Assembly (NCBI GenBank): GCA_017476965.1
Contig: JAFUXX010000416.1
Coordinates: 1 to 11,188, forward strand
Length of the DNA stretch: 11,188 nucleotides
From: Kiritimatiellia bacterium
Lineage (GTDB): Bacteria > Verrucomicrobiota > Kiritimatiellia > RFP12 > UBA3636
Reading direction: 5' to 3'
Shown piece after piece: positions 6,701 to 11,188 of the stretch (positions are counted from its first letter, which is position 1; the number at the start of each line of letters is the position of its first letter). Both the position numbers and the translations under genes were made by a program. The notes beneath the pieces are model-generated. The model worked only from the letters and a program-made list of their open reading frames with translations, was not told the DNA's origin and searched no databases.

Positions 6701-9394
6701 TCCGGCATTGCCAACCTTTGCCTCGGCGCGATGCAAGGTGGAACCGCAGCCAACTACGTCGGCCAGATCGACGAGGTGCGCATCTCCAAGTGCGTCCGCT
6801 CGGCGGACTGGATCCAGGCGACGCACGACACCGTCGCGAAGGCGAACTTCGCCAAGTATGCGGTGGAGGACGCCGCGGCTCCGGCGAAGCTCCCGTTCTC
6901 ACGCGGCACGAACTGCCGCGGACTGGATGAAAAGCCCTATTCCACATCGCGTTTGGACAACAGTACCTATATCTACGGTCTCGACAACACCTTCCCCGAC
7001 ATCAAGGCAAGGGGGTTCGATTTCGTCCGCTTTTCGGTCGATCTCACCAAATACTACGACACCGCCAATGATGCGCTCATCACCTCCGGCAGCTATAGCA
7101 TCGCCACCATCGACACGATCATGCAGAAGATGCTCGACGCGGGGCTGTATGTCCATCTGCTGATGGGACGTGTGGACGGAGGCGACCTTGACCTGTCCAA
7201 CTCCGAACAGAAGGCCCGCTTCAAGAAGGTCTGGCAGCGTGTGGCGGAACGCTATCGGAACTGGTCCGACCACATCGCGTTCGAATTGTGCAACGAACCA
7301 AAGGCGAACACGGACGGAACGATTTCGCAGCTCAACACCCTTCTCGCCGAAACCGTGGAGGTGATTCGCCAGACAAACCCGACGCGCCTCATTCTCTGGC
7401 CCGTCGCAGATGGAAGCCAGCCCTGGATACTGACCGAGCGCAACGGCTCCTTAGTGAAGCTTCCCGACGACCACAGCAATATCGCGCTTGTGGTCCACGT
7501 TTACCACCCCGCCGACTTCACCGGCCAGGGTGCCTCGTGGTCCACGGATTCGAACGGCAATCCCCGCAACTACCATGTGGACCTGACGGATTCCCACCGC
7601 AGCACACTCCGCTGGAACCTCAATCAGATCAAGTCCTACATCGACGCCCATCCCGACGTCCCGGTCATCCTGAACGAGTTCGGCGTCATGCTGGGGCTTT
7701 CCACCCCGGCCGATGCCACAGAATACCTAAGCACAGTCCGCGGATTCTGCGAGACGAACGGCATCCCGTGGGCGCACTTCGAATACGTCGATTTCAACAA
7801 CAACATGGGCATGGCATCGCGAAACGGGCCCACGGGGGAATGGCGACAAACGGTGATCGACGCGCTCTTCCCGGATGCCGGGGAGTCGCCCGACCCGCCG
7901 ACGCCGGATCCCGGAATCGCGCTCTCCGGCGCGACGGCCGAAGCGGGCTTCGCCTGGACGAACGGCACGGCGACGGTGAGCGTGGCCGTCACGAACGGCG
8001 TCGCCGTGCCCGAGGGCGCGGTGGTGCGCATGACGGTCTCCGACGCCTCCGGCGCCGTCCTCGGCACGGCGGACCGCGCATGGACCGGCGACGGGGAATA
8101 CGCCTTCGACACGGCGGAGGCCGTCTCCGGCTCAGCCCTTTCCGGCTACGACTACACGCTCTCGTTCGCGGTGCTGCCGCCTGGGAGCGCGGGCTTCCAG
8201 CCCGCGGAGACCTCCGCCGTCCTCCGCCTAGGTTCCGCCGCGCCGTGGTTCTCCGCCGATCCCGCAACGGGCGAGGTCGCGGGTGGCGCCTGGACGATTT
8301 CCGACGGCGCCACGTTCGCGGCCTTCGAGAATCGTACCGGCCTTGTGCGGTGCGACGTCGCGCTGCCCCGTTCGACAACGGCCTCGCCCTCCGATCTGCC
8401 ATCCGCGCTCGCCTTCGCCGCCGCCAACGGCGAACGCGCCGGCCTCGCGCCCGTGGACGAGGGCGATGGGATCGTCTGGCACGGCCTCGTCCTCGAAAAC
8501 GGCGCGCTCGCGTGGAAGCCCCTTCAAGGGGGAGACGGACTCCAAACCGCCGATTCCGTCATTCCCATTGCCATGGAACTCGACCTCGCCGATTCGTCTG
8601 CGCCCCGCGTTTCCTACCTCGCCTGCGGCGAACGCCTTCGCGACGCCTCCGGCGCCGAATGGTTCCCCGCGCCCGGAACCGCCACCGCCGCGGAGGGCGT
8701 CTTCGACATCCACGGCAGCGGAAGCGTCGGCGCCTTCGCCGGTTCCGTGTTCGACAAAGCCGTCGCCGAAACGGCGGACGGCACCCGCCACGCCACGCTC
8801 GCCGAAGCGCTCTCCGCCGGCGACGCGACGCTCCTCACGAACGTCGAATGGCCCGAGGGCGCGCCCGTCGGAACCACCGCCATCGACCGCGCTGGCCATA
8901 CGCTCCTCCAGGGCGGCATCGCCGTGGAGGAGGACTCCGTCGTCGTCACGGCCGGCCCCGTCGCAATCGCCGGCCAGGGGACGCTGCGCGTCACCTTCGG
9001 CAAGCTCGAATCCGTCGGAATCGCCACCTCGGGACGCACCCCGGCGCAGATCGCCGCCGACCTCTCCGCCGTCGGCGCCAACGGCATCCCGCGCTGGCAG
9101 AGCCTCGTCCTCGGCCTCGACCCCGCCAATCCGGACTCCCTGCCGCTGGCCGACATCGCGGTCGATTCCGCCGACGGCGCCGCGACGGTCTCCGACGCCG
9201 GCCTCACCGTGGACGAATCGACCGGCGCGACCGTCACGTATCGCGTTTACGAGATTCCCGACCTCGCCGATCCCTCCGCCGACGTTCCCGTCGGCGAAGC
9301 CGCCGCGCCGGGCGAGCCCGTCGCACTCCCCGCCGCCGCCGGCGACCCCTCCTCGCGCTTCTTCCGGATCAAGGTCCGGATCGAGCTGCCCTGA
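3800..9394 (+). CDS. Giant secreted multidomain glycanase: InlB repeat-GH16-(EEP-like)-DUF2341-LamG-GH5-C-terminal module
   Basis: This 1864-residue protein starts with a signal peptide (residues 1-28, hydrophobic LLSVLAALALSV). Domains in order: InlB/Flg_new-type repeat (about 32-93, ending FKGWD...VWALYEG); GH16 (about 115-385) with GELDVLEQ, catalytic Glu247, Asp249, Glu252; a region resembling a catalytically degraded endonuclease/exonuclease/phosphatase fold (about 395-680); DUF2341 (about 695-785); LamG (about 795-1020, with VGQIDEVRIS at 987-996); GH5 (about 1030-1360) with CNEP acid/base Glu1166, HVYHP at 1233-1237 and NEFG nucleophile Glu1293; then about 500 residues of unassigned beta-rich sequence. 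Two intact endoglycanase sites in one chain, plus carbohydrate-binding-type modules, suggest a cell-surface or secreted degrader of a beta-glycan. The ATG is secure: the same frame has a stop only 13 codons upstream. No clear Shine-Dalgarno is visible. Codon use and G+C drop between about 4080 and 7860. Domain borders are by eye; DUF2341 and LamG functions are inferred. Confidence 0.9.
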   Translation: MKSAPSPSLRRLLSVLAALALSVANAAAGQTHVVTFRRLNGTVLSRVQVENGGSVAAPEGPVEPDHTFKGWDHGDWLGCVTNDIQVWALYEGTKVWDAGTGYGSQSIAERDIPYSLEEYFQMYDNMAWADEFSREGTNDVRSTYWNYDTENRNQLNYETSGDNQKEIDGFLDINVRREKKTRREFDWSTFSYKTTEYDFTGGGLRSNGKVAFKHGRCEIRAKLTRQRGAWPAFWMMGNTGNWPECGELDVLEQPSGGDWIAGTFHLPMPGVNGGSIPNGHPTTPEDGVHFGDGFHRFGTIVNEREVVWYVDDHIFKRMDVRDSRYYMLRDRPLFIIFGMGLQSNTWVKAKGDAPVSKDDVPELDERGVDFLVDYCRIFTNTNAGNTASYEAAPAQARLSAPVTAAIWRGWDMTWGRPGSGAYQNNINKGYTERYYIKTALSEYFAREKTDVLTFLTEPTIATSANRAEFDIPDYSFLSISANANGWNSSDNPKLESGSYSNGRLPLFSSVLFNSKRFSVSSSCIDILKLSDEPAFTNCYAVCADLKEKATDARVKVISVNVIATNGVETAGSTVAQGFNTLFTTLDAVKDENVIVLLQGMDQKLLNYIKARADTALVSPYHYLGNYSGTLTYQCAYATASVAASAKHPDPILVPKEAPSVSYTHNPQALQATVTFDAPITTDDGLSDTFDAATYAKSMTISFPDYTGAALSSFPVLVRLSTAISGFDYTGFLLPDGGDLRFTDASGNVIPHEVDTWNPDGESTVWVKVPLLTKSAAITAHWGCPRPVRPGAEGVWDGDYVGVWHLGESGLPLRESSGVSVDFTRSTGDSVVFAAGGIVGGAVDFVAAGRTNSVVALDNAALEGLARGTLEVWTKQVSHTQNAGILSKRAGYNSNISYFIYDNGSSTVLCLPGDTIGSNYVSCVSTTPAMNAWNHQAFTFDTAAASDNAKSYLNGLSKTTATKSVAAFSGIANLCLGAMQGGTAANYVGQIDEVRISKCVRSADWIQATHDTVAKANFAKYAVEDAAAPAKLPFSRGTNCRGLDEKPYSTSRLDNSTYIYGLDNTFPDIKARGFDFVRFSVDLTKYYDTANDALITSGSYSIATIDTIMQKMLDAGLYVHLLMGRVDGGDLDLSNSEQKARFKKVWQRVAERYRNWSDHIAFELCNEPKANTDGTISQLNTLLAETVEVIRQTNPTRLILWPVADGSQPWILTERNGSLVKLPDDHSNIALVVHVYHPADFTGQGASWSTDSNGNPRNYHVDLTDSHRSTLRWNLNQIKSYIDAHPDVPVILNEFGVMLGLSTPADATEYLSTVRGFCETNGIPWAHFEYVDFNNNMGMASRNGPTGEWRQTVIDALFPDAGESPDPPTPDPGIALSGATAEAGFAWTNGTATVSVAVTNGVAVPEGAVVRMTVSDASGAVLGTADRAWTGDGEYAFDTAEAVSGSALSGYDYTLSFAVLPPGSAGFQPAETSAVLRLGSAAPWFSADPATGEVAGGAWTISDGATFAAFENRTGLVRCDVALPRSTTASPSDLPSALAFAAANGERAGLAPVDEGDGIVWHGLVLENGALAWKPLQGGDGLQTADSVIPIAMELDLADSSAPRVSYLACGERLRDASGAEWFPAPGTATAAEGVFDIHGSGSVGAFAGSVFDKAVAETADGTRHATLAEALSAGDATLLTNVEWPEGAPVGTTAIDRAGHTLLQGGIAVEEDSVVVTAGPVAIAGQGTLRVTFGKLESVGIATSGRTPAQIAADLSAVGANGIPRWQSLVLGLDPANPDSLPLADIAVDSADGAATVSDAGLTVDESTGATVTYRVYEIPDLADPSADVPVGEAAAPGEPVALPAAAGDPSSRFFRIKVRIELP
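4142..4960 (+). other. GH16 catalytic domain within the large glycanase
   Basis: Residues about 115-387 of the large protein form a complete GH16 jelly roll. It opens with MAWADEFSREG, carries WPAFWMMG before the active site, then GELDVLEQ (Glu247, Asp249, Glu252), and closes with VDYCRIFTN. All three acidic residues are present, so activity is expected. It is only distantly similar to the stand-alone GH16 at 1110-2042: the latter has EHDIME and lacks the long insert between the first strand and the catalytic motif. Confidence 0.88.
4985..5840 (+). other. Probable degenerate EEP-superfamily (exonuclease/endonuclease/phosphatase-like) domain
   Basis: Residues about 396-680 follow the order of EEP motifs but with key residues changed. 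DVLTFLTEP (Glu457) sits where the metal-binding QE is expected. LFSSVLFNSKRF matches the usual 'I-L-Y-x-x-x-R-F' strand. VKVISVNVI holds Asn560 but has Ile562 where the NTH histidine belongs. VIVLLQGMDQ (599-602) stands for GDxN. YTHNPQALQATVTF (His664) resembles the closing SDH-x-P-x-x-A-x-V strand without its Asp. I infer an inactive fold kept for binding or spacing. The resemblance was made by eye and could be wrong. Confidence 0.4.
5882..6150 (+). other. DUF2341 domain within the large glycanase
   Basis: Residues about 695-784 match DUF2341 (PF10102): the strand SMTISFPDYTGAALSSFPVLVRLS, a GFDY segment, LRFTDASGNVIPHEVDTWNPDG, then VWVKVPLL and ITAHWG. This family usually sits beside LamG domains in extracellular proteins, as here, and is thought to be a beta-sandwich involved in binding; its ligand is unknown. 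Confidence 0.8.
6180..6862 (+). other. LamG-type (concanavalin A-like) domain within the large glycanase
   Basis: Residues about 794-1021 form a LamG_3-like domain. It has GVWHLGES, a VGGAVDF strand, GTLEVWTKQ, a central WNHQAFTFD strand, and the terminal GQIDEVRISKCVRSADWIQATHDT signature that ends these domains next to DUF2341. Such modules bind carbohydrate or protein ligands, and here it directly precedes the GH5 domain, so a substrate-targeting role is likely but inferred. Confidence 0.8.
6887..7880 (+). other. GH5 catalytic domain within the large glycanase
   Basis: Residues about 1030-1360 form a complete GH5 barrel: FDFVRFSVDL, YVHLLMG, FELCNEPKA with acid/base Glu1166, HVYHPADFTGQG at 1233-1244, VILNEFGV with nucleophile Glu1293, and HFEYVDFNNN near the end. 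The HVYHP...TGQG strand parallels VHCYHP...THQG in the stand-alone GH5 at 52-1113, but the rest differs widely, so they are not a recent duplication. Confidence 0.88.
7881..9391 (+). other. Unassigned C-terminal region of the large glycanase (about 500 residues)
   Basis: From residue about 1361 the chain opens with a Pro/Asp linker (PDPPTPDPG). Ala/Gly/Asp-rich beta-strand segments follow. A stretch at about 1655-1730 (HATLAEALSAGDATLL... IDRAGHTLL) resembles repeats seen in large surface proteins. The last 100 residues contain GIPRWQSLVLGLDPANPDS at 1762-1780 and end SRFFRIKVRIELP. There is no LPXTG or obvious membrane anchor. I suspect a secretion, sorting or surface-attachment module, but nothing in the sequence proves it. 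Its G+C is high, like the flanking genes and unlike the catalytic core. Confidence 0.55.
8188..8206. repeat. REP-like palindrome inside the coding sequence
   Basis: CGCGGGC (8188-8194), loop TTCCA, GCCCGCG (8200-8206) is a perfect 7-bp stem with a 5-nt loop, preceded by GGGAG. In frame it encodes GSAGFQPAE. The other strand encodes AGWKPALP. I recall that phrase from repetitive palindromes scattered in some PVC and other bacterial genomes, but no second copy is visible in this window. Confidence 0.45.
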
Positions 9395-9426
9395 CGCAGT
9401 CCGCGCGTCATCCTGACGCCCGGCTT

Positions 9427-9450
9427 GCGCCGTCCGAAAGGGGACGGTGC
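9427..9450. terminator. Hairpin after the large glycanase, weak terminator candidate
   Basis: GCGCCGTCC (9427-9435) pairs with GGACGGTGC (9442-9450) as a 9-bp stem with one G-U pair and a GAAAGG loop, 33 nt after the stop at 9394. No T-run follows on either strand, so it is not a classical intrinsic terminator. It lies between convergent genes. A second inverted repeat (TGACGC...GCGTCA, 9392-9410) includes the stop codon. The rest of 9395-9553 shows nothing else recognisable. Confidence 0.3.
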
Positions 9451-9553
9451 GCGCGGCGCCCACCGCTCGGGAGGTCCGGCGGCGCCGGGCGTGGCCGCCC
9501 AACCCTCGGAGAACCCGGCGAAGCGCTGCGCGTGGACGTTCATCCAGTGCGTC

Positions 9554-10428
9554 GAGAACCGGTCTGGGCGTCATTCCCGCCCGGAGCGGAAGATTGTCGA
9601 TTTTGCGCTGGACCTCCTGCTCGATTTCCGGCCCGATTTCCCCGCGTCGCTTCACTTCCACCACGTAGGCGGCCTTCGGCGTCTGGATCAGGAGATCGAT
9701 CTGGCATCCGCGGGACTTCCCGTTGCGGTCTTTGCGCGCGTTTCGGTATGGCGCCGCGGACTCTATTGTCGCGTTGCCGATCCCGATCATGGACGCCACG
9801 TCCATCGCGTTGTTGACCACCAGGTTCTCGAACTGCAACCCCATCACGGCGTTCCAGTCCGGAAGGGCCGAAAAGGAGGCGAACCGGTACGCGCCCCTCT
9901 CGACCATCGCCTTGCGTCGCGCGAAAACCTCCCGGCGAATCCCGTGTTGCCGAGAATGTTCCGCTTTATCCACGCGGAAACCGAACCGCACACCACGACG
10001 ATCAGCCTTTCGTGGCGGTGGAACCACGTTTCCCATGCGTTGCGGAGAACGGCTGGGAAATTCGGGTCGCAACCGCCCATCCAGGAAATCTCGTCGAGCA
10101 GGACGACCGTTTTCTTCGAATCGTCGATCGCGCGGTCGAGCCAGAAGAAAGCGTCCTTCCAGTTCGGGAGGGAAAGGACGGGCGACGCCGTGAGGCGGGC
10201 GAGCGTCGCCGCAAACTCGGCAAGCTGGTCCTCGTTGGTGACCGGATGTTTCGGGTTCGGGGCAAGGCCTTCGAATTCCATGTAGACATCCGCCGCGCGT
10301 TTCGCGAACTCGCGGAAAAGGGTCGATTTGCCGATGCGGCGGCGTCCGCGGCAGGCGACAATGGACGAAGTCCGCTTCCGCCAAAGCGATTCAAGATCGT
10401 CGAGATAGTCTTTTCTTCCGATGAACAT
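9554..10428 (-). pseudogene. Decayed ATPase_2/DUF234-type ATP-binding protein, internally deleted and frameshifted
   Basis: Reading leftwards from ATG at 10428, residues 1-167 are an intact STAND/ATPase_2-like P-loop domain (PF01637): MFIGRKDYLDDLE, Walker A GRRRIGKST (28-36), Walker B VVLLDE (108-113), WMGG, and CGSVSAWIKRNI...NTGFAGR (ends 9928). Homologs then carry a winged-helix region with a TGGVP-type motif; none of it is found. After about 9930 the homology resumes in another frame: ERGAYRF, GLQFENLVVNN, SAAPYR, GCQIDLLIQT and VVEVKRR, the DUF234 (PF03008) PD-(D/E)XK-like part, fading after RPVL at 9554. That frame has no native stop and stays open far across the convergent gene, so the 3' end is also damaged. 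About 290 residues remain where 450-480 are usual. Function of intact members is unclear. A missing middle is hard to blame on a base-calling error. Confidence 0.82.
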
Positions 10429-10434
10429 GGCAGG

Positions 10435-10439
10435 CCTTT
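10435..10439 (-). promoter_or_regulatory. Shine-Dalgarno of the ATPase gene
   Basis: On the minus strand AAAGG precedes ATG 10428 by 6 nt. This supports the start at MFIGRKDYL, where family homology begins, rather than the longer open frame that reaches back to 10644. Confidence 0.5.
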
Positions 10440-10442
10440 CGC

Positions 10443-10459
10443 GTTGCAACGGTTGCAAC
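10443..10459. promoter_or_regulatory. Twin GTTGCAAC palindromes, possible operator
   Basis: The self-complementary octamer GTTGCAAC occurs at 10443-10450 and 10452-10459, 9 bp apart, making a near-perfect 17-bp palindrome (only the centre base differs). It lies 15-31 nt upstream of the ATPase start on the minus strand, where a repressor site would overlap the early transcript or promoter. No regulator gene is in the window; the role is inferred. Confidence 0.4.
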
Positions 10460-10490
10460 CATCCCACAATCGGCCCGACATGTCCAGCGC

Positions 10491-10514
10491 GAAATTTGTA
10501 TTTTGCAAATTCCG
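10491..10514 (-). promoter_or_regulatory. AT-rich patch, weak promoter candidate for the ATPase gene
   Basis: About two dozen AT-rich bases stand out in an otherwise GC-rich region. They contain the inverted repeat AATTTG...CAAATT. Read on the minus strand (AATTTGCAAAATACAAATTT) they lie about 65-85 nt before ATG 10428. No pair of -35 and -10 boxes with proper spacing is convincing. Confidence 0.22.
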
Positions 10515-10612
10515 CGACAACGGCCTTCAGGCCTGGCACGGAGGCCGGAACGGTGCGGCTCTTCTCCCAGCCCGGTTCCACGATGGTGCGGGCGCGGGGC
10601 CCGCGCCATTGG

Positions 10613-10637
10613 AAAACAAGCCGCCGAAGACGGCTTG
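10613..10637 (-). terminator. Intrinsic terminator of the TatD-family gene
   Basis: On the minus strand CAAGCCGTC, a TTCG tetraloop and GCGGCTTG form a stem of eight pairs with one bulged T, followed directly by TTTT. The loop is the very stable C(UUCG)G type. It lies 85 nt past the TatD stop (10722), so it most likely ends that transcript before the ATPase gene region. Confidence 0.65.
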
Positions 10638-10721
10638 AGCGCACGGAAATGGCAGGAGGGCCCCGCCGCGCCCGTCAAGAAAAAACTGCAGGTCCGGTGG
10701 CGGGAAAACGCGCTTGAAATG

Positions 10722-11188
10722 TCACTTTTGCGACGGGTCGGGTCCGTTTCGCGGGGCGCGGAAAATCCGCCGGGCGTTCGAGGCGGTCAGTGCTGCCGCT
10801 TCTTCGGGCGCGACGCCGAGAACGTCCGCCAGCACGCGCACGGTGTGCACGACGAATGCCGGTTCGCACCTGCGGCCGCGCAGCGGCACCGGGGCGAGGT
10901 AGGGAGAATCGGTTTCGACGAGGATGCGGTCGCGCGGCAGCGCGGGGACCGTGGCGCGGAGCGCGGCGGCGTTGCGGAAGGTCAGCATTCCGGAGAGCCC
11001 GAACGAGAGGCCGAGGGGCGCGAGCGCCTCGGCGAACTCCGCGGGGCCGACGAAGCAGTGCAGCGAGCCGGCGCGGGCTCCGGCGGCGAGGGCGGGGGAG
11101 ACGCGCTCGCGGAGAATGGCCACGGTGTCGGCCCCCGCTTCGCGCGAGTGGATCGAGCAAGGGAGCCCGAGTTCCGCCGCGAGCGAGA
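10722..11188 (-). CDS. TatD-family metal-dependent hydrolase/DNase, C-terminal part (runs off the window)
   Basis: The last 154 codons of a TatD-type protein (PF01026) are visible, ending at TGA 10722-10724. Family motifs in order are IHSREA (metal-ligand His, codon at 11148-11150), GSLHCFVG, GLSGMLTFRNA, VETDSPYLAPVPLRG and the terminal TASNARRIF. Members are about 260 residues, so roughly the first 100, including the HxH metal site, lie beyond 11188. Open reading continues to the edge, so the gene is truncated only by the window. TatD/YcfH enzymes are cytoplasmic amidohydrolase-superfamily proteins with 3'-5' exonuclease activity reported for E. coli TatD. All catalytic residues expected in this portion are present. 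GTG at 11123 lies within the conserved sequence and is not the start. Which TatD paralog it is cannot be told, so no symbol is given. Confidence 0.92.
   Translation of the reverse strand, partial: SLAAELGLPCSIHSREAGADTVAILRERVSPALAAGARAGSLHCFVGPAEFAEALAPLGLSFGLSGMLTFRNAAALRATVPALPRDRILVETDSPYLAPVPLRGRRCEPAFVVHTVRVLADVLGVAPEEAAALTASNARRIFRAPRNGPDPSQK

Noticed and set aside
8228..9553. Continuation of the DUF234-type frame on the minus strand into the large glycanase gene
   Set aside because: Family similarity ends near 9554. The rest is antisense to a real coding region and merely lacks stops.
9425..10285. 286-codon plus-strand open frame opposite the ATPase remnant
   Set aside because: It shows no motifs, while the minus strand carries clear Walker A, Walker B and DUF234 motifs.
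10591..10607. Perfect GGCGCGGG-G-CCCGCGCC palindrome considered as a terminator
   Set aside because: The centre leaves no workable loop without opening the stem, and no T-run follows on either strand. In DNA of this composition it may be chance.
10429..10644. Upstream extension of the ATPase frame by 72 codons
   Set aside because: Homology starts at MFIGRKDYL, which has its own Shine-Dalgarno. The extension overlaps the TatD terminator, the AT-rich patch and the palindromes.
1..11188. Search for tRNA or rRNA genes, CRISPR arrays, insertion sequences and attachment sites
   Set aside because: No cloverleaf, regularly spaced repeats, transposase motifs or terminal inverted repeats were seen by eye on either strand.

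Overview
The window is GC-rich (hand counts of 70-80% G+C over several 60-base lines of the flanking genes). It looks like a gut or sediment Gram-negative of the PVC superphylum, most likely a Kiritimatiellota/Lentisphaerota-type or verrucomicrobial bacterium. The clues are a very large secreted protein that joins an InlB-type repeat, glycoside hydrolase domains, DUF2341 and LamG, plus a C-terminal region of a style I associate with that group. This is an inference from architecture and composition; no taxonomic marker gene is present.

Layout. Positions 2-9394 (+ strand) form a compact carbohydrate-degradation cluster. It starts with the last codons of an upstream gene, then a secreted GH5 endoglycanase (52-1113). 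A GH16 enzyme without a signal peptide follows, overlapping it by ATGA (1110-2042). Next is a small GH36-like alpha-galactosidase (2060-3760), 17 nt further on. The last gene encodes an 1864-residue secreted protein (3800-9394), 39 nt downstream. That protein carries, in order: signal peptide, InlB-like repeat, GH16, a degenerate endonuclease/exonuclease/phosphatase-like region, DUF2341, LamG, GH5, and about 500 C-terminal residues with no assigned fold. Tight same-strand spacing suggests an operon. The large protein and the first GH5 would cut a beta-glycan outside the cytoplasm, and the GH36-like enzyme would remove alpha-galactosyl branches. The actual polysaccharide cannot be read from sequence.

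Positions 9395-10721 (- strand) hold a decayed gene for an ATPase_2/DUF234-type protein. The ATPase part is intact to residue 167. The central winged-helix part is missing, and the C-terminal nuclease-fold part continues in another frame without its own stop codon. Its upstream region has two 8-bp palindromes (GTTGCAAC) just before the start. A UUCG-loop terminator at 10613-10637 serves the next gene. Positions 10722-11188 (- strand) are the C-terminal 154 codons of a TatD-family metal-dependent hydrolase that runs off the window.

The most noteworthy items are the mosaic GH16/GH5 protein, whose catalytic core has clearly lower G+C than both its ends; the enzyme-like region within it that appears to have lost its catalytic residues; a REP-like palindrome inside its coding sequence; and the deleted ATPase gene.
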